Assembly: GCA_964019055.1 (NCBI GenBank)
Contig: OZ025207.1
Coordinates: forward strand, 27,003,617 to 27,067,616
Length of the DNA: 64,000 bases
Source of the DNA: Anthopleura xanthogrammica
Taxonomy: Eukaryota; Cnidaria; Anthozoa; Actiniaria; Actiniidae
Direction of reading: 5' to 3'
The translations under genes and the position numbers were made by a program. Positions 49,147-62,300 of this stretch are shown piece after piece (within the stretch, counting starts at the first letter, position 1; every line of letters begins with the position of its first letter). A model generated the notes under the pieces. The model saw nothing but the letters and a program-made list of their open reading frames with translations, had not been told where the DNA came from and made no database searches.

Positions 49147-51012
49147 TGCATAATGGAAAGAAAATTCATAATGAAAACACTTACTGGATGAAAAAATTCA
49201 ATCTATGTTACGGGGCCAAAGCGTTCATCGATTACCGAATGTTACATGATGATATGGCTACAAATTCGAGCCAAAAGCTACAAGTTATTTGTATATATTC
49301 ATAAATATTTACCCATGATATTATTCTATAGATTTGCGACGAGAAAAAGGTTGGACTTGCGATACTTATGCATGATTGCAAGCTCGCATGCACGCATGCT
49401 CGTTTTGGAATTGTAGCGTTTCTAGTTTGTTCTATTTAAAAGTTCGTCTGCCAGGGACTTCAAAACGTTAACTAGTTTTTAGGATTGTATCGAGACATCG
49501 AGTGCTGTAGCATCGTATGGACTTACGGCTACGCTGGAGATTTCGACCCCAACACCGCTATCCGGGAGGAACAGTTACAGACTGATCAGGAAGCTCGGCC
49601 GAAGCCTAAGGGAGAGGTTAGTCGGCCCCTAGACCGTAGATGATTAACCCCTTGCTATGACCAGCAAACCCGGTGTGTCGATTGTGTCTCTGATGACTAA
49701 GCACCTAAGGACACTCCTTTCCATGTGGGATGCGTTTTGAAAAACTGGCTGCGATACATATTTCACACGCAAACTCAATACACGTAAAAAGCCAAAGTCT
49801 TGACATACAAAAAGTACGTACAAGAAGGTAAAATTCCAGCTCAAAATATTTGACAAAGGACAAATATATGAATATGACCTTGAAAATATTATTGAATTTG
49901 TATGAGAAAATATTCAGGACAGATGTTATTTTCGCTTTTGGAGTTCATTTTGACACTGGTGCTTAATTAAATGTTCCACGTCGTTGAAGAGCTAAGCGAA
50001 CTGAAGCTGACATCTTGCATGCCAAACAGACCGGCAAAGTTTCTATCTCACCACTGGTATGGGTTGAAAATGAAAATGAAAATAAACACAAAATGCCGGA
50101 CAGCAAAATCTGTGGTGAAAAATATTACAAAAAACATAAATGGCGAATATAAAATACTAGTATGTCGGTGTAAACGGATAACGTATGAAAATAAATAAAT
50201 AAATGTTGAAGACTATAGACCAGTTGCCAATGCCTTTCCATGTGGGATGCGTTTTGAAAAACTGGGCGCGATACATATTTCACACGCAAACTCAATACAC
50301 GTAAAAAGCCAAAGTCTTGACATACAAAAAGTACGTACGAGAAGGTAAAATTCCAGCTCAAAATATTTGACAAAGGACAAATATATGAATTATGAAATAT
50401 GACCTTGAAAATATTATTGAATTTGTATGGGAAAATATTCAGGACAGATGTTATTTTCGCTTTTGGAGTTCATTTTGACACTGGTGCTTAATTAAGGGAG
50501 TGTTGGTCACGTGACTGTTAGTGCGAATGGCGTCATACTGGAAAAGTCAATTCCATTTATACGCTAAATAGCTTCTAATACCTATTTTTTATTTGCGATA
50601 TGTATTTAGTAGAATTGAACTTTGAAGACAGTTACACATTAGCGTGATAAAAATGTTCCACGTCGTTGAAGAGCTAGGCGAAATGAAGCTGACATCTTGC
50701 ATGCCAAACAGCCCGGCAAGGTTTCTATCTCACCACTGGTATGCCGATTGAAAATGAAAATGAAAATAAACACAAAATGCCGGACAGCAAAATCTGTGGT
50801 GAAAAATATTACAAAAAACATAAATGGCGAATATAAGATACTAGTATGTCGGTGTAAACGGATAACGTATAAAAATCAATAAATAAATGTTGAAGACTAT
50901 TTACCAGTTGCCAATGTTTACATTTTTACGAGTGTTTTGCCTACAGGGATGTGCGCGCATGCGCATGCCAAGCGCTAATATTTTCTTGAGTTTGACTTCC
51001 ATTTAGTTCCAT
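49147..51012. repeat. Block X2 of unit B with internal duplication
   Basis: Counterpart of 34849-36733 without the 502-bp transposon. About 0.5 kb is locally repeated: the stretch beginning cctttccatgtgggatgcg occurs at about 49715 and 50236, and the stretch beginning aaatgttccacgtcgttgaa at about 49970 and 50650. Unit A has each once. Confidence 0.8.
49493..49616 (+). pseudogene. Candidate exon of unknown gene, copy 4, acceptor lost
   Basis: Unit B counterpart of 35213-35348. A short deletion removes the acceptor and the first codons, replaced by ggattgtatcgagacatc; the rest is unchanged. Confidence 0.3.
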
Positions 51013-51534
51013 TTCCCCCTGAAACTTTACGTATTTTTGGAAGTAACAATAAGCATTCTTTCTATATATAATGAATTGGCACATTTCGTCACTCGTTGTG
51101 TCTATACCAGGATGCGCGCGCATTGTGCATGTATATAAAATGGTATGACGAAGCGATGCAACACGTCAAAGATACTTAACTTGACTTACATTTTGGATCG
51201 AGGAATGTGAGAAAAGCCGGCGATGTTATCGTTGCCATGGCTACAGCAGTGTTGATGAACCATTCAAAACAAATGCTTAGAAAATGTATATAAGGAATTA
51301 TAAATGAGTAAACAGCGGTGTTGACAATAAAAAGTGTTAATTCACACACTTACCATTAATCATCCTTTGCTGAACGACGTCGAGTAAACTTCGTCACCTA
51401 CTTTAATGACCTATGTAACTATATTTATAAACTGTAAACTCGATAAAAGTGAAAGTCACCTTGAAGAGTAAACAAGAAAAATATCCTACAAACAGACAAG
51501 AAAAAAAGATCTTGTAATTCTGTGTCCAGTTCAA

Positions 51535-51559
51535 ATGTCAACGATGTCTGCGACTGCAG
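51535..51559 (+). CDS. Possible orphan first coding exon (unit B)
   Basis: Unit B copy of 37254-37278. It is the nearer candidate for a 5' exon of the membrane-protein gene at 56434, but joining it to the acceptor at 56381 gives a frame that stops before that ATG frame, so a link is not supported. Confidence 0.2.
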
Positions 51560-52299
51560 GTAAGATGATACATATCGTGTAAAAAGTTTTCTTTTTTCAA
51601 ATTTAGACTTACTTGGATATTATGGTTGATAAACCATCATTTATATTCACAATATCATTATCCTCAAGTATTTCAGAAAAAGTGCTACCAAGCAAATTGA
51701 CGAAAAAATTTGTCACCAAAATGTTGCGTTGCAGATCGCACGCCGAAGAGGCCTCTTTTTTAAATAATTTATATTAAAAGCTCACAGGAAGATACAAAAA
51801 TAATTTTACTTTTTCTCGATAAAAGTTTTGTCATTTCTTATACATTTCACTGTTACTGCTCGTATTACTGCATTGGAATATCTGAGTACTTCTTTCCTCG
51901 ATATAAGGCCCCGTTTACACCGCGACGCGGTTTTATTCGAAACCGTCATTTTCTACTCACAGTTTTTTTACGTTTACATAACATCAATTGAATATGTAAT
52001 AAAACCGTGATGTTTTGGAAACGCTGTTTGAGTCTAATACTACATACCGTTCTCATGTAAACGCTATGTAACCGTATTATTTTCGACCCAGTTTCTTGCT
52101 CATTAAACGTATTCATTAAGCGTATTCAAACGAAACCGGGTCCGAGGAAACGGGGCCTTATTCATTTTTATGCATACATTCAGTATATTATTAATAAAAA
52201 TAAATAAAATAAATTGAAGAAAAAAAAAAACGAATCGAAAAACAAAGCTGTTTAATTTTCGCGAAAAAGGTTCCTTTCAGTCCTAGAGTTCTGGGGAAG

Positions 52300-52480
52300 C
52301 ACGGGTGGCGTAGCGGTGAGAGCGTTCACCTCTCACCAAGGCGACCCGAGTTCGAGCCTCGCTGGGCTCGGTGTTGTATGTGAGTAGAGTTTTCTAGTTT
52401 GTTTTCTCCTGTGCTTCGAGGGTTTTCCTCCGGGTTCTCCGGTTTTCCTCCCTCCGTAAAATTCAACTTTTAAATTCCAA
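52300..52480 (+). mobile_element. tRNA-derived SINE (unit B)
   Basis: Orthologous to the unit A copy, but retains the internal gagggttttcctccgggttc segment, so it is the better representative of the family. Confidence 0.8.
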
Positions 52481-53515
52481 TTGGAATAACAGTGGACGAA
52501 TAGCTACTTCTGTAGAGGAGCCACTGCTAAATCCCTTTTTTTTTCCCTATATTGTTATTATTTTTTAATTCTCAGAAAGGCAGAAATTATCAACCATTGG
52601 AAACCTTATTTCCAACTGTATATGAACGAGCTGTTCCTATATATCGTATGCTGTTGTTGGCAATAAATCAAGCCTGTAAAACTTAACATAATTAATTGTC
52701 CACTGTTTTCTAGTCATCGGCATTTCTCTTTGACCATTTGCCAAACTGGGAAGAAAATTGTTGTATTGTTGTCGACCTCCCTCTGTGTTGAACTGGGACG
52801 CTTAAGCGCTTTTTTGCCACCAAGCAAGTAATACTGCATAAATCTACTTCATGATTTAAACGAAGCGCTATAGAGTAGTGCCCATAGGAAGCCCAATTTA
52901 GATAAAAGTGAAAAAGGCAAGCAGAAATACAGTAAAATAATCACGTTTTGCGTGGTTTTGTTCCTCGGGTCCCTCATCATGCAGAAATTGCCCTAAACCA
53001 AGATGATGACAGTAACAAGATAAGAAATATTTTTAAAAAGTTCAGTGCTTATTATAGAAGCCTAGTGGAAAATGAAACCTATTTTCCTCGACGTTCTCAA
53101 CCGAAACTTACTGAAACATACGGTACTAACTTACAGCATGTGCATGGTACGACATGCCGTAACATTCAAATGACTACCAGTTGTCTTCCAGTAATTCATC
53201 CAATCACAAAGCTTACTTACGGCTACGGTAAGATACGGTGCGTCTACAGTATATACGAATTTGTCGTGTCGTTCCTAACCCATACGAAAACCGCTCTATG
53301 TAGTTTATTGACATGAACGGTCAGGTGATAAGGTAATCTAGGCTTGCCGTGCATTATGTCAAAACTAGATTTAAAATAAAAGGAATTTTAGAATGAAACA
53401 ACAAAAGACAACGTCGCCATGTTGGCTGACATAGCAAAAAGGACCAAATCCTACCTATACCTATTTTATCAGTTGTTAAACCTGATGAAAAGATTGATTT
53501 CCTAGACAGATAATA

Positions 53516-53551
<36 letters not shown>

Positions 53552-53980
53552 CAGCCAGCCAATAATTTAGTTCATAAAACAAAAAACTAAAAAATGAGAA
53601 AATTCCACATAGATATCGATGTAACAATAAGCAAGCCCGCGGCTCGTATGTTAGTGAACTGCACTGATCATGATGCGATGCTAATGTGGGCAAATGTATG
53701 TAAAAGATTTTTCAAATTTTATCGAACCCTGAAACAAATTAAGTCAGCATAAATTAAAGTCGGAGTGAGTCACGAATTGATATTTAGCTTGTTAGTTTTT
53801 CTTTGGAGTTAGGAAAACTAAACAACACGGAGGAAATTAAAACCCTGGAATCAAGGGTGCAGAGACCCAACAAACTCTGCTCTCATGTGCCGCCTAGTCT
53901 CTTATCATATTATTATAGAAGATCATATACTTTATTTGCTTTCAGTTTCTTGTTCGTCTTCTTTTTTGAATTAATTTACA

Positions 53981-56381
53981 GGGCAAATGAATATTGTATA
54001 GGTAATATAGAGAAAATGTCTCGTTTGCACTATAGACCAAAAGGCTTACAGACTCAATCTGCAGTTCAACCGTTAGGGAACTTTCCACAGTTATGGGATC
54101 CAAAGAGCTTGCATGTCACTTGGTTCAATTCGAAAACAATACAGCACAGAAAATGAATGCGATGATATCTGGTACCTTAGAAACAGCGGAATAAAAGAAT
54201 ATTTTTTTTGATAGCCCTGGTTAAAATTTGGATGGCTTTGAATCCATGCAGCTCTCTTGCGACTATTAGTACGAGTGCGTACAGGCTATCGAAAGACGAA
54301 GCCGACAGGCTAATGAAAGACGGTGCTACAGGCTATCGAAAGCTTCACCAATATCGATTCTGCGAGAATCGCTTAAAACGATACGAAAAGTGATAATGTT
54401 GGAAAATCAGAAATATGTTAATAACGGTTTCTTTTCTACCATATGAATTTGCGGAGACTTTTGAAAATGCCGAATATAAGTTTAGTCGGTATTTTGAGTA
54501 TTTGCTTGTATGTCAAGAGCAAAATATAAGCAGATGTGACACCTTTGCACCAGGAATATCCAAACGAGGTCCAAATCAAGAAAACCTTAGTCGACATCTT
54601 TAAAAGAATATCTCCTTGAAAAAAGTGACATTTTGATCGTTATCTCGAATATAATTACGATTAACATATGATGGGGCCTTTGTGAGAAGTACAATACTAA
54701 GTAAAGAATATGTATGTATGATGATCCTCGATTATCTAAGATAACTACGAGATAAAGTTAACGACAAGTAGAGAGAGACAGATGAGTTACTTTTCAGGCG
54801 TTTGTTTACGGTTACAATTAACATTATGGGCAGAAGGAAAGTCTAGTGAGTTAGTTTTGGCCCCTAGAATTAACAAGTAAAGTAGAAGCTTGAAATTTTG
54901 AGACGCGACAATTAAAGAAAACGTTATTTTGCAGTCAAAAATAGTAAACCTTTCCTCACAACGCGCCGAATTTTTTTTTCTTTTTTTGACCGTTAAACTC
55001 ATTGGCCAAGTTTATCTTTTAATTTCCAGCCAAGAAGCTCATTTCAAATTGAGATTGACGTTATTTAGTTTTTCTTAATGAAGTCCTTTGTTGAAATTTT
55101 CATCGAAAGGTAATGGATGATTCAGTCAAAATGTTCTCTTCTCGACAGGTGCAACACAGTTTTAGAGCTCATTTATTTACAATTAAATGGGTTCTCGCCG
55201 AAGAGAATAGCCAATCAAATAGCCCATTGACTTACCGTATGAATGACATAGGGAAAGTAGCGACCATTAAGGTCACTATGTTGTATAAAGATTTTAAGTT
55301 CAGACTGTTGTTTTTGCCCTGCTCAATTCAGGACATCGTATTGGTATAAAATTTAAGGTAAACTTGATTTATTTTTATTTATTTTTAGCTGTTTATAATT
55401 CCAAACCAATTCAAAAATTCGTGAACGAGGTCTTTAAGAGTTCCAGGAAATTATTCTTAATTTCACTGATAAAAAAAATCGATAAAATTACTGCCAAGCG
55501 TCGAGCATTTTGAAGAAAAAGTGGAAGCTAAAAAAAACAACGAAAATCGCCAAACATTTATAAGCAAAAAGGTTATTTTACGGTGCGCAGAAAGAAAGTT
55601 GAAAAATGTTGTATAGGATTTGAATCTTTGACTTAGCGGATAAGAGTACAGGACAATATTTAATCACACGATCAGTAGAAGAATTGAAAAGAAGAAAGTT
55701 CGATTACAACGGAAATATGAGTTTATTGGGTCAAAAGATACTGATTGCTCGAAAAATTTGGAGAAAATTTTACACTTGTCTGTAATTATTTTGCAAATTT
55801 TTCTCCAAATTGGTTTCTTTTGTCGTATAAAAAATGATATTTACAGTATTTTCAGCAAGGATCAGGGATAACGAGGAAGTAAGAATATGGGAAGTTGCAG
55901 TTCTAAATTTCTAACTTGGTACCGTTCTCGGTATTTTGTCACCGCTTGATAAAGTACCTTACATCTTATTCAAAAATTTCTGTTTACTTCTTTATTTACT
56001 ATTTAGGAAACAGATTCTGGTGCTAAGGGTCTCATCGAATAAAACTCAGTAGTGACCGTGATTTTTATAAAAAGTTTGAAACCGAATACCGAATGGAACT
56101 GCTAGAATTGTCCGGGTGAAATTATAACGAAAATATTTACTGAAGCCAATATAAACCAGGTTTAACCAAAATTTGGAGCCATCTTTTAATGAATGCAGAA
56201 TATTTTTTCTTTACTTTTGCCTTACATTGTATATTTTTAGTATGTTAATGTGTGATTCGCTGTGCAGAATATGATCAGGTTTCGATCCTTTCTGAATTAC
56301 AGTGTAGTGGCGTAGTTTAGAACCAAAATGTTATCATGTTATATCAACACTTGTCTTTATTTATTTCTTATATTGTTTCAG
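53981..56381. other. Unique AT-rich region right of the duplication
   Basis: No gene can be supported. Short ORFs occur (54208-54393, 54415-54603, 55113-55349) without splice context, codon bias or known motifs. A small internal repeat acaggctatcgaaag occurs twice at about 54280-54345. Confidence 0.45.
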
Positions 56382-59300
56382 GAGTAGCAGCAAAAGTTGA
56401 ATCAAAACAAGAAGAAACAAAACTAAAAAAAAGATGTCGTCAGATAAAAAACCAACTTTATCATCAGTCGTGAATTGCGTTCGAAAAATACGAAAAATGG
56501 CCGCAAGAAACGAACTGCAAATCCCTCGAGAAGACTTGCTTGCAATTCTCAAACCAATATACATCGTTTCGTCATTTATTGGACACAGAAATAAAAACTA
56601 CCATCCTTGGCTTGGAAAATTTGGACTTGTACTATGGATTTCAAATATTTTGATCCACTTTTCGTTGGACTTTTACGACGCTACGTATAAATACGGCTGG
56701 GCTTGGGCCACAGCTATAGCAGTATTTTTGATTTCGTTTGCTTCAGGGACTTGTATGATCATAAGAGACACTATACCGTGGATTGAGGATGCTTTGGAAA
56801 TCTTATACGTGGATGGAAACTTTACAGAAACCTTAGAAAAAGCGCGAAAACTTGCCAAGGTAGGAATATAATTAGAAGGTAGCTCGGTATGATATTAAAA
56901 AAGTTGTTTGACAAAGGGAAATGTTCAAGTTAAATATTTAGATAAAACCGTCTTTGAGTAACTGAGTCGGCTGATGACATGATAGACATGCAAGAAGCTT
57001 GAAGACATGCCGGGTTTGATGAGGGACTTAGAAAGCCGACGTTTTGCGGACCTTTTGAATTCAGCACTTTTAATATGAAAGAACGGCTGTACTGAAAAAG
57101 TAATGTCTGATGGAGATGACGGGTATATTTCGGTTTTCGTTCAAGCTGTGTAAATCGACGTTACTTTGATAATGTTTTGGGTTTTTGAATTTTTTCGCCA
57201 TTTTAAAAATATTTATTTTAGAATAAATTTCAATATTTCAAAAGCCTCCCAAAAGCACCCATCCCAAATAGATAAAATTTCCATTTTGAAAACAAAATTA
57301 CATCAAACTATCGTTTTTTCTTTATTTTTTCTTTCCGAAATATATCTTCGAAAAAAAGTGGTTTTATAGAAAACTATTAAAGAATTTTTTAGCTTTTTGA
57401 TCTAATATTTGATCAAAAACCGTGAGCTTGAAAAATATTTTTTTCAAGATTTCTTTGTTGCAAAAGTTCTAAAATCAATCACTTATGGTCAGTAAACTGA
57501 TTGTAATAATTATCAGTTCAGAAATTATCGTTCACTTTGCGTTAAATGTTAAATACTTTATCCTGATTATCATTAACACTTGATAAGAAGTAATTGTTTT
57601 TTATTAAAGCGAATGATTGACAAATACAATTTTCAAAAAGCACTCTAAAAACCTTATAAAAATATTTTTTTTAAACGTTTAAAATATCTTGCTGTCGGCA
57701 ATCTCATATACTTCTACCACAAGCAAGAAGTTTAAGTATCTTATGTACTAAAATTAATGAAAACAGCTCCTTTTTTTCTCTGAAAGCCTGTGAGATTTGT
57801 ATACATATGCTGTTTATATTTTTCTTGATTTCAATACTTGAATTTAGGTTCGGGTTTGTTTCTTTATTCTCTTGTTGTTTCCTTCGTTTCCCACTTCCTC
57901 CTTTTTTTTGGATTTAGTCTTTTTATTTACAAATTAATATTTGTGGCTTTTTAATTTTTTTGGTTGTAAAGTCAGTTTTCCTCCATTGTTTTAGGTGCAA
58001 ATTCATATTTTTGTTAATCCTTTGACGGTCAATCTATTTACTTTTAAGTTCTACTCGTATGAGAGTTGAGTCGAACATTTGTTCTTTCCTGTGCTTCGAG
58101 GATTTTTTTTCTGGGTTCTCCGGTTTTCCTCCCTCCGCAAAAATCAACTTCTAAATTCTAATTCGATCTAGAAGGGCCTAGAGGAAAATTACTCTATATA
58201 ATAATTTTAGAAACCCTACCAAACTTGTGGGGTTTTCATACTATTTAAATATAGGAACTTAATCCCACAACTAAAAGCCCAGCTATTCTTTTGTTTTCTT
58301 TTTCCTGTGAAAAATTCACATTGGCTTAATACAAATACGTGATTAAGTACTCTTTTTGTCGGATAATTTTATTGCTAAGCTCAGCAGCGAACAACACAAA
58401 AAAACCTCATTACAACGCGCGAGAAGAAGGCGGTGAACTGAATAAATATGTGGAAGAAATACAAGACCTGAACGATGATTATTTACCAAGTTTTTGACAT
58501 ATGCTTGACTTTATCCCCTATTTCCAGAAGTGTTATTTACTATATCTAAATTTAGTTTGTATTGGACGAAAACAATGCTATCAAACAGGATTTTTTTTTC
58601 TTGTGTTTTAAGGGTTAAAGTCATCCAAAAAAAACAACTTTCAAGACATTTTTACAAGTTTACAAATTTGTCATTATTTCTCCTTCTAAATTCGATTTAT
58701 TTTGAGGGCTTTTGTTCGTTGAAATCCATTATTTATATTCAAAAGTTATGATGATTGAAAATGCTATATTGAGGTTTCGAAAATAATGATAATGAGAAAA
58801 AAACTATACTTTTTATCGAGAGAAATTCAACTCATCAGTTATCTGCTGCAGAAATAAACGAAGCGAGCTTACCATAGTTTATCTTATTTCATATCAACTA
58901 TTTACACAAGAAGTTAAACAAAAACAGACAGATATCTTGTCTTTTTAAAAAGATGTTTCTTCCAAATGGACATTTTTCAATTTTGGAATTATTCTTTGAC
59001 CCTAAGGCAATACCATTAGTGTCTCTTATTTCCAGGAAGAGAAGTGGAACTTCTTAAACATGAGGGTGGATTTAAAAAACGCCGTGAAAGTGCTTTTCCA
59101 ACTGACATCATTTCTATTTATTCGTTTCCATTTTGGTGATAAAAAATGAAAATATCTCCCTTGTGTATTATTATGCTGCAAACAATGGAATATTTACAAA
59201 GTTTTTTTCTTCGTTTTAATCTTCATGGGAATGAGCTTCTGTGGTTTGATACACGTTGAAGTCCTTATCGTTAATGCATGGATCAATGCCTCACAGCACG

Positions 59301-62300
59301 TATTCATGATCAGTACAGAGATGTATTTTAACACTGAAATGGCTGCCCATGGTCAGTAATGATTATTGTGAAGGACGCACACCAAGAGCTACAGATTCGG
59401 TGGCTAAAATTATCCAATATTTCTAATAGTTTTCCGGCTCCTGATTTTCTATTGACTCATAGCTCGTATAGGTGCCAAAACATTTGTAAAACTGACTACG
59501 AATATCCGGTGTTTTAGTTTACTTTCCCTGCATTTTCCTGCTGCCTCACAGCTCGTGCACAGTAGGTTATAATCATAACACTGAAATAACTTCCTATTGC
59601 TTTTCTCTAGTTCTACGATGATTAATAGAAATTGTTTAAAAAATGTAGTAAAGTATAAGTAGCACTCAAGCGAAATCCGCTATATTTGCCTGGATATATA
59701 TTGTATTGTATTGTCTCCACTGAGAATGAATTGCATGTCAAGCGATAGATATGATAAACGTAAACTTTAAAGCCAAAAAGAATTCTCTATATAAGATACT
59801 TCGAATTCAAAGCAGAATTAAGTAATTCTATATAATAAATTCTCGATTCAATATATAGTACAGCGTTTTGTAATTCGGGTAATTCGTTTTGTAATTTATC
59901 TCAAATGGAAGGTTTTTCCAATAACTCTTCAACCAAACTTGAAAAATGAGCTAATTATCGCTTTCTGTGTCATCGTTAGTCGGTCGAACTGATGTCTATC
60001 TCATGGAAAAGAACCCTTACATTGACCAATACACCTCAAAAATTGGGGGGGGAAAAACCCTTTAGACTCAAAGAAAGCCTTTGCTATTTGCTCAACATAA
60101 TATCTTACAAACCTCACTATCCCTCCACAAACACTAGATTGTCACGGTGGGAAATCACCAGTAATTTGTGAACGAGAGCCATACAGAGGTTTTGTGCTAC
60201 GAAAGAGAGACTGTAAAAGCTTTAGAAACAAAGAAAGCGTTTATTTGACTATTTGCTCAATAAATCCGGCTCTTACAACTCTCACCAAACAAAAATAAGA
60301 CAATGAAATACACACTTTTGAAAAACGTAAATTGTCAAATAGTGAGTGCTGGACTTAAATCGGAGGAAAAACACAATCAAAACAGATTGAGGCACGGGAT
60401 GAAGAGTTGCTAAAGATTATAACGAAAATATCTTCTGATAATTATATTCATGTGAAAAATTCCGTCTCTGATAAGAGGAGAAAATCCATGATAATTCGAT
60501 CGGGATTTTTATTGTCTGATTGCAACCCACTGCAGCCTTGCAGTTCCTAGCCTTCTTCTGTGAACTAAGTACTTGCTAATTCTCCTTAAAGATAAAAAAG
60601 CAAAAATTGCAGTTACTGCGAAATGGCTTTGGAATTCACAAAGTGCTGTGATTGGACATTGTGAGCTTTTCCTCCTTTTGATTGATTGAGAGATTGATTA
60701 GGTCACGTAGCACGCTTTTACTTTATCCACATAGGAACTGAACGTCTCTGAATCCTTGGAAACAGTTATATTCAAATAAATAATGCTTCATTTTGAGGTG
60801 CTAACTACTTTAATCAACACTTTCCATTAAAGGAGTGAAAAATACATCAAGGTGTATTTGAATTCCAGACAATCTGAAAAATTATTATTGTCTCGCAATC
60901 ATTTAAAAGTCAAGTTTAGATTAACTTTTTAGGTTTTAGTTTTATTGACTTCTAATTTCACTACAATTAGGAAAGCCGTTAGCTTCGAAAATTAAAACAA
61001 AATCTCCGAACATTCACGTGAAAAGGTATGAATAATTTCATTTGTGGTTCGTAATCTCTTTATTTGTGATTAGACTGAATGGAATGGCAAAAAAAAAAAA
61101 CCAATTTAAAACTGAAATCACCATTAGTTTGTCAAAACCCAATCGATCAACTTTAACCAAAATGGCGGCCATGACGTCATGTACCAACTCACGAGCCTCT
61201 CTCGACATTAGAGATATATATCGAAGTAAAATTTGTAGTCAAAATCTTCATTTATCAGGCCCTAGTACCTGTAATTTTGACTAGTCAGGGTCAAGACTAA
61301 TCTGCATCATGCAATTATCAACAAATCCGCTAAAAATTCATTCTTTTCTTCATACTGAAGCACTCTAAATTTCCACCACTAGTTCAAAAACGCCGCGAAC
61401 ACCTTGAAATTAATACGCTGATCAAACACAGACGTAAAAGAGCTTAATGAAAAATAACCGAGGGCATTGACAAAGATTTGTGACGCACTTGGAATTATAG
61501 CGGATATATTATTATAGTTAAGTGATTAACGGGTGAGTGGGTGAAAGGAAGTATAGGTGGGATTTAGTGCTCGATTGTGTTTGAAAAGATCAAGCGTAGA
61601 AGATGAGGTGTTTATTTGGGGACCTAAATTATTTGGGGGCCCGACCCCCCAGGCCCCCCACAGATTTTCTATGCCTTCCTCTGCGTCCTTGATTGTTTTT
61701 ACTAACAATTCAAAAAATGAATATACTGTTGCGACAAAGATTGGGTTTCTTGACGAATAAAATGCCCAATAGATATTTCCCGAATTCAATTGAGTGACCA
61801 CGAAACAACGGCTCCAAAAGTTGAGGTTGGACTTGACGTGTTAATACATTTACTGATTTTATCCTTGAAGTTTAACCTCAACTTGGAACCATTGTTTCGT
61901 GGTAACTCAAGCGAATTCGGGAAATATCTATTTCCTTCTAAATATCTCAGCGGATTTTGTGTTCCAGGGTCATACATGGACTGTATAGCAGGTGCTAGCG
62001 GCGCCTTCACATGTTTTCAGTTCGATCATGTTCGCCACTGCTGTGCTTGAGGTGGTGATTAGCGATTAACTCAATCAGTTCAAATTGATAACAAATCTCC
62101 TCTTTGATCAAAATATTTAGCTTTTCTCACTATAAGAAAGTTCCAGGTGTGATCGAACCCTGCTTAATGGACTCCCACATAATATACGGACCACCTGCTA
62201 GTTATTAAGAACACTTGTTTCCCCCCCAGCGATATACTTGCACTTATACCGTATTAACTCGATAAACCTCCGCGACGGTCTTCAAATTTTTAGTTTCGGT

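Larger units (their letters stand above)
39620..53980. repeat. Segmental duplication, unit B (14.4 kb)
   Basis: Near-identical to unit A in the same orientation, with one R unit, a shorter ATTCT array, a 234-bp MITE absent from A, and lacking a 502-bp transposon present in A. The right end is at about 53980, where the text shared with 39600-39619 (aattaatttaca) changes to unique sequence. The junction shows only 2 bp of microhomology (CA). Confidence 0.93.

Noticed and set aside
53803..54156. 117-codon ORF crossing the unit B right boundary
   Set aside because: It spans the duplication breakpoint and shares its first half with non-coding text in unit A, so an intact gene is unlikely.
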